Assembly (NCBI RefSeq): GCF_016587375.1
Contig: NZ_BNJG01000003.1
Location: forward strand, 620,001 to 684,000
Reading direction: 5' to 3'
From: Ktedonobacter robiniae
Lineage (GTDB): Bacteria > Chloroflexota > Ktedonobacteria > Ktedonobacterales > Ktedonobacteraceae
DNA length: 64,000 bases
The notes below the pieces were generated by a model. The model was not told the DNA's origin, did not search any database, and saw only the letters and a list, made by a program, of their open reading frames with translations. The translations under genes were made by a program, and so were the position numbers. Positions 1 to 8,752 of this stretch are shown piece by piece. The first letter of the stretch is position 1. The number at the start of each line of letters is the position of its first letter.

Positions 1-796
1 CATATCCCAGAGCAAGTTCGCGCTGCTCTGGAGGCAGGGTAAAGAAGAAGTTATCGGGCGCGATCTGCGTTCTATGCGCACGTAAAGCTTGAATCTTCTG
101 TTCGATATGTGGGCGCACATCAACACAGGTAGAGATGAGTTCATCTGGTGTGCCCATACGGTCCATATTCATCTCTGGATTATTCCAGGGACCATCGGCG
201 CCACTCTCGCGCATCTGCTTCACTGCCTGCTGAATCATCGAGCGCGACATCGCCGTATAATAGAGCTTCAGGGGCTGCCAGGCACCGGGGATATCGGGAT
301 AACAACGAGGATCGGCCGCAGCATCGAAGGCTGCCAGAGCCACACGATGTGCCTGCAAGTGATCAGGATGACCATAACCACCAAAAGCATCGTAGGTCGC
401 GATCACCTGCGGCTTCAGCTCACGAATAATCGCTACCAAGCGCCCGACGGCCTCGTCAAACACAGCTCGATGGAAACAATCAGGATGATTATTAGAAGGA
501 CGGCCAGCCATGCCCGAATCGCGATAGCCGAGCAGGCGCAGTTCATGAATACCAAGGGCCTCAACAGAGGCCTGAAGCTCCTGCCGACGTACCTCAGCCA
601 GGCGCGGGAACATCGCCTGCTTCGCGGCCTCATCCAGCTCGGGATCAACAATCTCGCCCTCTTCGCCCAGGTTTGACGTTACCAGGGCGGTGCGCACACC
701 CCGCGCCGCGAGCATAGCCAATGTGCCGCCCGTGCCAAATACCTCATCATCGGGATGAGCATGAACAGCCATAAAAGTCAGAGGTGTCTGTGTCAT
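1..796 (-). CDS. PIG-L family deacetylase / Mca-like amidase (3' end outside window)
   Basis: The minus-strand frame opens with ATG at 794-796 and stays open to the window edge (265 codons), so the C-terminus is missing. The N-terminus carries the zinc-binding motif AHPDDE (residues 13-18), then LGYRDSGM and a GYGHPDHLQAH segment, all typical of the PIG-L/LmbE fold. This fold removes N-acetyl groups from GlcNAc-type substrates or cleaves mycothiol S-conjugates. The closest pattern from memory is mycothiol S-conjugate amidase (Mca) or MshB. Whether this organism makes mycothiol cannot be judged here, so the substrate is open. The next upstream minus-strand gene is the dienelactone hydrolase, with 60 bp between them. 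Confidence 0.85.
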   Translation of the reverse strand, partial: MTQTPLTFMAVHAHPDDEVFGTGGTLAMLAARGVRTALVTSNLGEEGEIVDPELDEAAKQAMFPRLAEVRRQELQASVEALGIHELRLLGYRDSGMAGRPSNNHPDCFHRAVFDEAVGRLVAIIRELKPQVIATYDAFGGYGHPDHLQAHRVALAAFDAAADPRCYPDIPGAWQPLKLYYTAMSRSMIQQAVKQMRESGADGPWNNPEMNMDRMGTPDELISTCVDVRPHIEQKIQALRAHRTQIAPDNFFFTLPPEQRELALGY

Positions 797-856
797 AAGG
801 ATCTCTTTCTCAACTAGCAGTGAAACTTCATATCGAAAATTTATATCAATCAATAT

Positions 857-1549
857 CTATACGGGTACTGGTCCAATCTGCGCTTCAAAGAACGTCATCA
901 CCCTCTGCCAGGCATCCTCGGACGCCTCGGCGTGATACGCTCGTCCCTGATCATTAAAGAAGGAATGCTTTGCCTCGGGATAGATTTTGATATCATGGGG
1001 AATGGTATACTGCTCCAGGGCTTGCTCAAGCTTGTGTCCCTGAGAAGCTGTAAAGTCCTTGTCGGGATAGGAGCCCACCACTGGACAGGCACGCTTGACT
1101 GCGTCCAGGGGCCTGGGATTGGCGGCATAAAAAGGAGCAACGACCTTGAGGCGCTCATCAGTGCAGGCCCAGGCAATAGCAAAACCACCACCCATGCAGA
1201 AACCAATCGCGCCCACGCGTGAGTCATCTATCCCCGGCTGCTCCGTCAGATAGGTAAGCGAGCCCTTTAAATCGTTCAGGCTCTCATTGTTGAGCGACTT
1301 GAGAAACATCTGCCCCATAAAGCGGAACATACACACCGTGCGATTGCGCCCGGAGAACAGATCCACGGCCAGGGCGGCATATCCCACATCCGCGAAGCGG
1401 CGCGCAATATCCCGAATGTTCTCATTCATGCCAAAGATCTCATGGATCACAATCACGCCGGGAAAAGGGCCCTCGCCCTCCGGTCGCGCCAGGTAACCCT
1501 GTACCTGTCGCTTCCCCGCGGAGAAAGACACATCTTGCGTCTGTACCAT
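857..1549 (-). CDS. dienelactone hydrolase family protein
   Basis: A 230-residue alpha/beta hydrolase of usual family length. The nucleophile elbow is GFCMGGG with Cys118, and HEIFG near residue 36 carries the conserved Glu. YPDKD near 161 and AKHSFFN with His195 complete the Cys-Asp-His triad of carboxymethylenebutenolidases. These enzymes hydrolyse dienelactones or small esters in the cytoplasm. The start ATG is preceded on the minus strand by a GGAGAG-type ribosome site. It lies between the PIG-L gene and a DinB gene, all on the minus strand, and a hairpin at 1590-1637 separates it from the DinB gene. The natural substrate cannot be inferred. Confidence 0.88.
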   Translation of the reverse strand: MVQTQDVSFSAGKRQVQGYLARPEGEGPFPGVIVIHEIFGMNENIRDIARRFADVGYAALAVDLFSGRNRTVCMFRFMGQMFLKSLNNESLNDLKGSLTYLTEQPGIDDSRVGAIGFCMGGGFAIAWACTDERLKVVAPFYAANPRPLDAVKRACPVVGSYPDKDFTASQGHKLEQALEQYTIPHDIKIYPEAKHSFFNDQGRAYHAEASEDAWQRVMTFFEAQIGPVPV

Positions 1550-1589
1550 AACTGTTACTCTCCTTATAACATGTGGTACTTCATGGGAT

Positions 1590-1637
1590 TATAGTAGATA
1601 GTGTAAAATGCGCAGGCATTTTACACTATCTACTATA
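1590..1637. terminator. perfect 21-bp-arm hairpin
   Basis: The arms 1590-1610 and 1617-1637 are exact reverse complements around a 6-nt loop. The hairpin lies immediately downstream of the DinB gene (stop at 1640) and upstream of the dienelactone hydrolase on the minus strand, so it probably ends transcription of the former. It belongs to the series of long gene-end hairpins seen throughout the window. Confidence 0.7.
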
Positions 1638-1639
1638 AC

Positions 1640-2200
1640 TTATGCGTTCGCGCTTTCGGCAACCTGCTTCAGCGTTTCACGCAGTTGCTCATAGTGCATC
1701 TGTGCGTGGAAGAAGCCAAGCATACCAACACCAATGGCATTCATTGGACCAAAGGCGGGGATACGCGTGATGGTCGTTGTCAGATTGGGCTGGTCAGGCC
1801 AGGCGGAGAGATAAGCCAGGCTCATGCGACGGCTCTCATTGAGGCGGGCGCGGACCTGGTCCGCGGTCTTCAGGGTCTCCCAGGGGGTCTCAGCGTGCAG
1901 GCGTGCCTCAAGAGCCACGCCGCGCGCAAGAATAGAGGAGACGGAAGCATTCTCTTCAAAGCCAGCAGTCAAATGCGCCACGATGTGACTGATGGTCCAG
2001 CCACGTTCACCGTCCTCAGTCGCCTTGGGATCATTAGGAACAAAATTCACCGCGGCATCCGTCGCGTCCTTGAGGATGGTCTCAACGGTCTCAAAGGCCT
2101 GCTCGATATAATTTTGCAGATCCTTATAGCTAACTTCGGCAACCATGTCCGCATAGGTGGTCTTGCCCTCGCGGAGCGCAGTAAAATCAAACTGTGGCAT
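1640..2200 (-). CDS. DinB / mycothiol-dependent maleylpyruvate isomerase-like protein
   Basis: A 186-residue protein with the four-helix DinB-like layout. It has an N-terminal helix containing YKDLQNYIEQAFETV, then WTISHIVAHLTAGFEENA (the first metal-ligand-type His) and near the end GMLGFFHAQMHYEQL (the His pair of the last helix). DinB-fold proteins bind a divalent metal and include thiol-dependent S-transferases, but most are uncharacterised. The start is supported by an AGGA-type site just upstream (GCGGGAGGATTTGTA on the minus strand). Upstream at 2280-2294 is a short palindrome that could be an operator. Confidence 0.75.
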   Translation of the reverse strand: MPQFDFTALREGKTTYADMVAEVSYKDLQNYIEQAFETVETILKDATDAAVNFVPNDPKATEDGERGWTISHIVAHLTAGFEENASVSSILARGVALEARLHAETPWETLKTADQVRARLNESRRMSLAYLSAWPDQPNLTTTITRIPAFGPMNAIGVGMLGFFHAQMHYEQLRETLKQVAESANA

Positions 2201-2807
2201 TACAAATCCTCCCGCGGCCTACAATGCCGCGTTCTATATCATTATTGGTCAGCACTTTCCATAAGCGCTCTCTTGCGATCTTACAATTTGTAAGTATATC
2301 ACCCTTTTTCCCCCTGCTCAACCCTGCCTTTGAGCTCAGAGCCACAGTCCAAATTGTCCAGCTTTGCTTATCCATATCCAGCCTTGGACAACAAATTTAC
2401 TATCAGCGGTTTTCCTCCTGAAGGCCCATTTCAAGCGGTTTCATAAGTATAATTAAAGCGAACTTTTGGCTCAAAAGCACTTTTGATGATTGGGAAGGAT
2501 GGATACTTCTGAGTCGGTTTGGAAAGATACATTCCCCTGTCAGTATCATGTACTTGTGGGAATAGTTATTGGTACGGCACGGCTCTTGCCTTTTTGTCGA
2601 GCTTCACCTGGTTCCCCCCTTGGACATCAAGAGCCAACCATGGTCAGCTTTTCTTTGGCTGCATGTACCGATAGAGAAAGAAGAGCGTATTTCCTGCTCA
2701 GCCGAGGTTCACTGGAGAGACCTATGACCTTGCATGCACGACATCATGGCTTACCACATTCTGGAGCAGCCTGCCCAGAGGGGAAGCCTCCCCAGGCGTC
2801 TAGTACG
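2201..2807. other. intergenic region with a short palindrome at 2280-2294
   Basis: There is no convincing complete gene here. A perfect 7-bp-arm palindrome (CTTACAA-t-TTGTAAG, 2280-2294) lies about 80 bp upstream of the minus-strand DinB gene and could bind a small repressor. A frame open from 2490 runs into the permease gene, but its first 100 codons look non-coding (odd composition, no recognisable family). Between 2450 and 2490 there is a weak ttttggctcaaaag inverted repeat. Confidence 0.4.
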
Positions 2808-4855
2808 TTGCCGACGATCTGGCGCAAACGCGATCTGGCTTTACTTATCATGTTGGTGACATTCATCCCCACCGACGTGCGAGGGATGCATTTGCGGGAG
2901 GCGCGGTGTCATTCTACTGGATGCTGGGTCTGGTGATGTTTCTGCTGCCCAGTCTCGTGGTGTTTAGCTGGTTGCTGCACCAGGCGCCCAGGCACGTCCC
3001 CCTCTATGTCTGGATCTTGCGTCTGCTCCATGAACGGTGGAGATCGGTGGCGCTCTTCCTGGCCTGCTGGATCGGGGTGTTGATGGTCCTTGCCAGCCTG
3101 GGCATCTGCCTGTTTCTGCTTCAGCATCTCTTCCCACCCTGGTTTGACACCTTCTTCGCCCAATGTCTGGTCTTTGCCGTTTTGCTGGTCCTGGAGACCG
3201 TGCTGACGTGCTTGCCCCTCCATCTGTTCAGACGCCTGCTGTGGATCGGTGGCGTGGTCCTGCTCGCGTACCCTGTTTTCTTTCTGGTCGTCGCTCTCCT
3301 CATCGGTCAGAACAGCAGTCAGAGCGTCTCTCACCTGGGTTCGCATCCCGGCTTCATCGGATTGCCAGCACCCTTCCCCTGGTCGCTGTTTGGTCTGACC
3401 GTGTTAAACCTGTTTGGACTCAATGGCCCGTTACTGCTGGATGGGGAAATGCGGGGGCCGCAGCGTTTTCTCCGGCGTTCTACCAGCTATCTCTGGTGGG
3501 GAGGGCTCGGCGCTTTTCTGCTCCTCTTCCTCATAACCGTAGCCTGGTTCATTCTAAATCCCACGCTGCAGATGCTACCACTTCCTAGCCCTCAGTTATT
3601 AGGTCCCATTCTGGGACCCCGAGGCATGGCCCTCTTCTGGCTGCTGACGTTCCTGGGGGATTTACCTGTGCGCTAGCGTATCTGCTCATCTTTTCCCGCG
3701 TGTTTCTGCTGGCAGCCCGCCAGGGCTATCTGCCTCGCGCGCTGGCCGAACTGAATCAGGCTGGCACGCCGAGACGTGCGATCCTGGCCCAATCTGCAAT
3801 GATTGCCTGCGCAGCAGTGCTCTTGTTCGTCATCGTGCCGACGCTGCTCAGACTCTTTCTGTCATCCGATCTGGTGAGTGCATTGTTCTCTGGTGATCAA
3901 TATGGATTATTAACCTCACTGGCTGGTTCGCTCTGGTGTGGGTTCCTTCGCTCTGCTGTTTGGGTTTGCTCTCTGGCTCTGCTGGAAAAAGCGCCGCCGG
4001 ACCCAGCTCACCCGTCTCCAACGCCTGGTTCTGTCTCTCTTGTGCGTGGCTGGTAGTCTGAGTTCGCTTGTCTGCATGGTGGCACCACTGCTGCCGGGCT
4101 GGCCTGTGCTGTTCTTTTCCCACAATCGCTGGTTTGCACTGGTTTTGCTCGGCATCGTCGGTTCCTTAGTGCTTGCCTGGGGAAGCAGTGAGCTTCCTCG
4201 CCGCTCCGCGCTGGTACGGGAGAAAGCCAGGAGTCTGGCGCGGGAGAAGGAACTGCGCGAGGAATTACAACGCGCCTACGAGGAGCGCGATCGGCTCTAC
4301 CAGGAGCAAGCACAGGCTGCGCTGACCGATACCGTGACCGGCTTGCTCAATCACCGGGCCTTTATGCAGCGGTTAGATGAGGCGATTGCGCGTGGGCAAA
4401 CAGAGAGGAGCGGTTTTCTGTTGGTGTTTCTCGATGTGGATCATTTCAAAACCATCAACGATACCTGGGGCCATCTGGCGGGCGACGAGGTCTTGCGCCA
4501 GGTCGCCGAACGCCTGCGTACTGCTCTGCATGCAGGGGACGTGGCGGCGCGCTATGGTGGAGATGAGTTCGCGCTGATTCTGGACGATGTCCCGATCACG
4601 CGAGCCCATGAGGAAGGGGAGCGCCTGCGAAGGATCATTCAGTCGCCTCCTTATAGCGGGCCGGGCCTGGGAGAACCAACGACTGAGGTCAGCGTCACCA
4701 CGAGTATCGGTGTGGCTGCGTATGGGATCCATGGGACCCAACCGAATCGCTTGATTGACCAGGCGGATCAGGCGATGTATCAGGCCAAGCTGGCCGGGCG
4801 CGATTGTGTTCGCGTGACCGGCGCGCGGACAACCTTTCCCGGTCAAATGGTCTGA
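2808..4855 (+). pseudogene. APC-type amino-acid permease fused to GGDEF domain, three frameshifts
   Basis: Reading must switch frame three times. Frame 3 (RKRDLALLIMLVTFIPTDVRG, the APC first helix) passes at about 2890 to frame 2, which carries the membrane segments to about 3655. Frame 1 then runs (GFTCALAYLLIFSRV, FLLAARQGYLPRALAEL) to about 3935, and frame 2 resumes to the end. The last part continues through three hydrophobic segments and a charged coiled coil (about 4200-4320). It ends in a diguanylate cyclase domain with LTDTVTGLLNHRAF, FLDVDHFKTINDTWGH and ARYGGDEF. The allosteric I-site RxxD is HAGD here, so product inhibition may be lost. The first two breaks fit one lost base in TTT and GGGGG runs. 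The third needs one extra base. A transporter-like sensor coupled to c-di-GMP synthesis is inferred. The start is uncertain (TTG at 2808 or further upstream). Confidence 0.75.
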
Positions 4856-4878
4856 CGGCCATTTCGTCTCCTCCCGTG

Positions 4879-4921
4879 CCATTCTAAAGGAGAGATCAGA
4901 GATATCTCTCCTTTAGAATGG
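4879..4921. terminator. 18-bp-arm hairpin between convergent genes
   Basis: The arms 4879-4896 and 4904-4921 are exact reverse complements around a 7-nt loop. It sits between the GGDEF gene on the plus strand and the HIT gene on the minus strand and probably terminates both. Confidence 0.75.
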
Positions 4922-4968
4922 CGAGAGATCTAAAATGGAGTTTGTTTACGCAACAAACCCCATGAACA

Positions 4969-5460
4969 TCAATCAGGGAAGTTGAAAGAAGGGCCTTCTT
5001 CATCAGTGGTGAGATAGTCACGTACTCGTTCACACAGCAGTGCAATATGTTGAGCATCACCTTGAGGTGCATCAGGCCACTCGGGAACCCGCACTCCCCA
5101 GTAGTCACGAGGAGTGCCAGGATAACGAGGTAGAAGATGAATATGCAGATGAGGAACGTGATGTCCTAAGACAAAAGCATAGATATGTTCTGCCTCTGTA
5201 CACACTTTTAAGGCGCGGCTCAGTCGAGCGATAAGCAAACCAGAGGCTTTGGCTTCTTCCTCTGTCTGTTCTACAAGCCCTGGAAAATGCCGTTTGGGTT
5301 CAACAATGAGCCATCCAAGATACGAAGTCGGCCCATCTTCAGGAATATGATGGCTTGCAAAGATCAGTTCATCTTCATAAATAATCCCGCCAGGAAGAGC
5401 AAGTTGGCCTTTGTGTTTCTGACAAACAAAACATGCTTCCTGCTGTTCTGAAATACTCAT
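4969..5460 (-). CDS. HIT family nucleotide hydrolase/transferase
   Basis: A 163-residue protein with the histidine-triad motif HVPHLHIHLL, with catalytic-type histidines at 104, 106 and 108. An N-terminal CFVC pair (Cys10, Cys13) is typical of the zinc-binding HIT subgroup. The conserved segment LIVEPKRHFPGL precedes it. HIT proteins hydrolyse or transfer nucleotidyl groups from phosphoramidates, dinucleotides and similar substrates. The start is supported by AAGGAG upstream on the minus strand. The C-terminal extension after the triad (about 50 residues) is longer than in minimal HIT proteins. No pathway partner is visible. Confidence 0.9.
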   Translation of the reverse strand: MSISEQQEACFVCQKHKGQLALPGGIIYEDELIFASHHIPEDGPTSYLGWLIVEPKRHFPGLVEQTEEEAKASGLLIARLSRALKVCTEAEHIYAFVLGHHVPHLHIHLLPRYPGTPRDYWGVRVPEWPDAPQGDAQHIALLCERVRDYLTTDEEGPSFNFPD

Positions 5461-6125
5461 TGGTTCCTTCTCCTTATGAGAATTCTTCTAGCTACTCTAT
5501 CAGGAAGGGAATGCTCATACAAGCATACTAATACAGATACAATATGACCGAACCTTCAGGGAAATACTCACTTTTCGGAGATAAACACACCGAACCTTGC
5601 GGTACACTACCATCCCTACGAATGTGCAGAGCGTATCACATTCTCAGGAAAATGAGCAACTTTTCAGGGAAAATGGCACCTTTTCGGGAAAGTACCACCC
5701 AGGAAGGGCGAACAATTGCTGTCTTTTCCACTACGAATTTACAAGAGATGTGTGCGTAACAGCTCTTCTGGTATGGATTTGTCTCTTGATAGACGGTCGA
5801 TTCCTACAATTCACGCTGATTTTCTCAGGTTCACCTTAAAATTGTTGTAGATTTGGCCTTATTTACCAGTAGCATCAGGCCGTAGTCGGACTTACTGTCT
5901 CAGGCTCTATTGCCCGGATATGTACTGCAAAAGCGGCCAGTTTTAGGTAGGGATTTACAGGATAGCAGAACAGGCACCACGTGTTCTGCCGAAAATCCTG
6001 AGTTGAAAACACAGATCTAACTCTAAAACAACCCAGAGTTTTCGGCAGAACTTTCGATAATAGGACACATTCTCACCGCTTTTCATGCTATATTGTAAAA
6101 AAAGAAGAAAAAAGGAGGATACGTT
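5461..6125. other. 665-bp gene-free region with degenerate repeats
   Basis: There is no credible gene. Between about 5548 and 5695, short phrases recur imperfectly (ACCGAACCTT, TTCAGGGAAA, TTTTCGGGAAAG), suggesting a degraded repeat rather than coding sequence. A 13-bp inverted repeat spans 5983-6051. An A-rich tract with GGAGG at 6100-6118 supplies the ribosome site of the following DinB gene. Confidence 0.45.
5983..6051. repeat. 69-bp element with 13-bp inverted ends
   Basis: GTTCTGCCGAAAA (5983-5995) recurs as its exact complement at 6039-6051, and a few more bases match imperfectly inside. The 43-bp interior shows no coding potential. It could be a large-loop hairpin or a miniature transposon remnant; no target duplication was recognised. 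Confidence 0.4.
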
Positions 6126-6691
6126 ATGGCTGAACAAACGATAGAGATAACGTTTCGCACCGTTCTGTGGCAGCAGTTCGGCGCAGCCATCGATATGCTT
6201 GAAAATGCCTTGCTAGCCTGCCCTGCCCCGCTGTGGAGAGAGTGCCTCTGGAGCGCACCCTCGGACCACTCTCAGTCTCCGGAAGACGCAGCATTCTGGT
6301 CGCTCACCTATCACACTCTCTTCTGGCTCGATTTGTATCTCACCGGCTCACACGAAGGCTTTGCTCCCCCGCGCCGTTCATAAATGCGCTTGACCCGGCA
6401 AGTGTCTTTCCCGAACAGCCCTATACCAAAGATGAGCTCCACGGCTATCTAGTACATTTGCGTAAGAAGTGCCACACAACGATTGCTGAGCTAACAGACG
6501 AGAAAGCGTATCAACCGTTCACTTTCCCCTGGCCCGGAGGAACGTCCATAAGCTTTTTAGAGCTCCAGTTATATACCATGCGTCACGTACAGGAGCATGC
6601 GGCCCAACTGAGCCTCTTTCTCGGGCAGCACGGCACCCCGGACGAGGCGCTTGACTGGGTTGGGCGGGCGCAGGAGGAAGCGGGCCTCTGA
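6126..6691 (+). pseudogene. DinB family protein interrupted by one frameshift
   Basis: The first 80 codons (ATG 6126, preceded by AAAGGAGG) read MAEQTIEITF...FWSLTYHTLFWLDLYLTG in frame 3 and end in GFAPPRRS-stop. The continuation (INALDPASVFPEQPYTKDEL...MRHVQEHAAQLSLFLGQ) is in frame 2. Adding one C to the CCCCC run near 6372 restores a single DinB-type protein of about 188 residues with the expected His residues (TYHTLF, MRHVQEHAAQL). It is either a recent inactivation or a sequencing/assembly error at the C run. The family fold is a four-helix metal-binding bundle of unknown substrate. Confidence 0.8.
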
Positions 6692-6894
6692 GGCACGCGG
6701 ATGGTCAATTGGGTCTGAGCGCGACCGATGGTGAGGTGACGCAGAGGAAAGCGGCGCGAGGGGTAGCTCCTCGCGCCGCCTTTGCATTCCCAAGCATGCG
6801 TCGCGAGCGTCGAGAGGCACGGCAGAAGCTAGCAACAATGGCACGATATCATAAGGAGAAACTAAAAGAACAAAGATTTCTGCTGGAGGATGTG

Positions 6895-6965
6895 TATGGC
6901 TACATCCTAAAAAGAGGGTGTGCTTCTACTAGAGAAGCACACCCTCTTTTTAGGATGTAGCCATA
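6895..6965. terminator. 33-bp-arm perfect hairpin between convergent genes
   Basis: The arms 6895-6927 and 6933-6965 are exact complements around a 5-nt loop. It lies between the DinB gene (plus) and the zinc-ribbon gene (minus). An apparent 83-codon reading frame across it is an artefact of the palindrome. Confidence 0.8.
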
Positions 6966-7014
6966 TTATTCAATCGGCTAGTGGCTAGAAGCGTGATTGC
7001 TTCTGCCTTTGGCA

Positions 7015-7335
7015 TTACCAGCTTGATCGGTTGTTGGAATACGACGTCTCACGGGGCTGATAACAATCCCGACAATAGACGGGGCGATCATCTCGTGGCT
7101 GAAAAGGAACAGTCGCTTCATTTCCACAACTCGCGCAAGTAGCCGTGTACATTTGGCGTGCCTCGCGCTGGTAGCCACCACGTGAGCCTCCATTTGCCTG
7201 CTTGCGGGCAGCACGGCACTCGGGGCAACGACTTGGGGCATTCGTCAGTCCACGACTCGCATAAAATTCTTGCTCACCGACAGTGAAGGTAAATTCCTGG
7301 TTACAGTCGCGACAATACAGTGTCTGGTCAGTCAA
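7015..7335 (-). CDS. double zinc-ribbon protein (CxxC-x17-CxxC type)
   Basis: A 106-residue protein with two zinc-ribbon modules. The first is YCRDCNQEFTFT...CPECRAARK and the second is ATCASCGNEATVPF...VYCRDCYQ, with 17 residues between its CxxC pairs. Both match small domains that are widespread in Chloroflexota and related phyla; their function is unknown. The linker is rich in Gly/Arg/Gln. The start is preceded on the minus strand by GAAAGAGAG. It is transcribed towards the hairpin at 6895-6965. Confidence 0.85.
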   Translation of the reverse strand: MTDQTLYCRDCNQEFTFTVGEQEFYASRGLTNAPSRCPECRAARKQANGGSRGGYQREARQMYTATCASCGNEATVPFQPRDDRPVYCRDCYQPRETSYSNNRSSW

Positions 7336-7677
7336 AGGAAACTCTCTTTCTCATTATCCGCTATACGGATCTAATAGTTGAACTTCTGTATTGCGCACCA
7401 TCACCTCAGTCAGTTTACTTAGAGCAACAAAGCACCATACAGTGTTCGTTTAGTATAACACATTCTTTTCGTTTCTGCTAGAGTTCTCACCCTTTCTGGC
7501 AAGAGTTTCCGATTCTCTTTTGCACATCCCTTACCCTTGAGCACCGCAGGCACGAAGGCTCTCCTGAGAAAGCGGCGCACGGCTACGCGCTCCCTTCGAT
7601 TTCACACTTGTATCAGGAAAGGCAAACGACTTATCATTAGGAAAGAGATTACCTATATGCTCAGGAAGGAACCATCC
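7336..7677. other. intergenic region with one GAGC-GCGAAG motif copy (7539-7558)
   Basis: There is no gene. A copy of the dispersed motif (GAGCACCGCAGGCACGAAGG, 7539-7558) lies 120 bp upstream of the TMEM175-like gene. The reading frame of that gene stays open upstream to 7537, but the ribosome site AGGAAGGA at about 7662-7669 points to the start at 7678. Confidence 0.5.
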
Positions 7678-8349
7678 ATGAAAACATTTTATAATCGTAT
7701 CGCCGGACAACAATTGGAACGGCTTGCCGCACTCTCCGATGGCATCTTTGCCGTTGCGATGACCCTGCTCGTCCTCGACCTGCACACTCCTCTGGTCAAT
7801 GCCGAGAACAGTTTTACCACATCATTGCTATGGACGAGTGAGGGATTTGGGAGAGAATTGCCCTTATTGCATGCGTTAGTCGATCTTGTGCCACACTTTC
7901 TCCCCTATGCCATGAGTTTTCTCACCCTGGGTATTTTCTGGGTTGGCCAGCAAACACAGCTTAATTATTTTGTGACGAGTAATCGCCATCTCACCTGGAT
8001 CCATCTGGCCTTCTTATTTATTGTCTCGCTCATGCCCTTCTCAACGGGACTCTTAGCTGCATTTATCACCTATCGCGTCGCCCTGGGCATATATTGGCTT
8101 CACCTGCTCTTGCTAGGAAGCATCCTGTTCGCCAGCTGGCGCTATGCCCGCCGTGCAGGATTACTGAAAGACGAGGTGACCACCGAAATACGCTCCGCCA
8201 CCGAGCGACGCATAGTCTTCTACCAGGTACTCTACGCCGTCACCATGCTCTTTAGCATCATCAATACATATATCAGTATTGTGCTACTGATCCTCCTACA
8301 ACTCAACTCTGCCATTGCCCCACGGATTGGTCGACTGGATCACATTTGA
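7678..8349 (+). CDS. TMEM175/DUF1211 family potassium channel-like membrane protein
   Basis: A 223-residue protein beginning MKTFYNRIAGQQLERLAALSDGIFAVAMTLLVLDL. The RxxxxSDGxFA-TLLVLDL signature defines the TMEM175 family, whose bacterial members form potassium-permeable channels in the cytoplasmic membrane. Further hydrophobic segments lie around residues 70-100 (FLPYAMSFLTLGIFWVGQ), 110-135, 140-160 and 185-215. That matches one six-helix unit, as in other prokaryotic members. The start at 7678 is chosen for its good ribosome site and because the family motif follows directly. No terminator-like hairpin was seen after it. Confidence 0.85.
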   Translation: MKTFYNRIAGQQLERLAALSDGIFAVAMTLLVLDLHTPLVNAENSFTTSLLWTSEGFGRELPLLHALVDLVPHFLPYAMSFLTLGIFWVGQQTQLNYFVTSNRHLTWIHLAFLFIVSLMPFSTGLLAAFITYRVALGIYWLHLLLLGSILFASWRYARRAGLLKDEVTTEIRSATERRIVFYQVLYAVTMLFSIINTYISIVLLILLQLNSAIAPRIGRLDHI

Positions 8350-8526
8350 TGACTGTTGTAGGGCTCAAGCCAGCTTGGACTCTACAATTTATTGACTACT
8401 CCAGTTAGGACGAGTTTTCGCGAACCTTTCATCAGGACGATTGCACACGCGTCAAAGTGGGTTTCGCTCCCGTCCAAGGCGAGTGATAGCTTCAAACCAA
8501 CAAGTGCTTTTTTAATAGAAAAAACA
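8350..8526. other. upstream spacer, nothing recognised
   Basis: There is no gene and no convincing hairpin. The sequence ccgtccaaggcgag and nearby tracts resemble nothing known. The promoter of the next gene follows directly. Confidence 0.3.
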
Positions 8527-8556
8527 TTGACAAACATTGTACCTTCACCTTATATT
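8527..8556 (+). promoter_or_regulatory. sigma70-type promoter for the DUF4388 gene
   Basis: TTGACA at 8527-8532 is a perfect -35 box. It is followed after 17-18 bp by TTATAT/TATATT (8550-8556). The leader to the start codon at 8753 would be nearly 190 nt long. Confidence 0.5.
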
Positions 8557-8752
8557 TACTATGCTGGTGATAATTGTCTAGTTGCTACAACTACTTTTTC
8601 CCATAAAAGATTAGCAAAACATAATTTACACTACTATTTTTTCCTCCAAAGACCGCATTGTCTCGTAATTCGGCAGAGGGCAGAGTCGCCGTGCTCATTT
8701 ACAAGATAATTGGAGGAATGTCAATTACGGGTAAGAAACAGTGAGGTACAGC

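Noticed and set aside
2490..2807. First 100 codons of a plus-strand frame before the permease
   Set aside because: Unusual composition, no family pattern, and the permease similarity begins only near 2808. The true start remains uncertain.
3938..4855. Stand-alone GGDEF protein of 305 residues
   Set aside because: The frame begins in the middle of a membrane segment that continues the permease in another frame, so it is better read as the end of a fusion.
5548..5700. Possible CRISPR-like array
   Set aside because: Repeats are short, imperfect and irregularly spaced; no leader or cas gene is present.
6709..6960. 83-codon plus-strand frame
   Set aside because: Half of it is the perfect 33-bp hairpin at 6895-6965; composition is not protein-like and no ribosome site is present.
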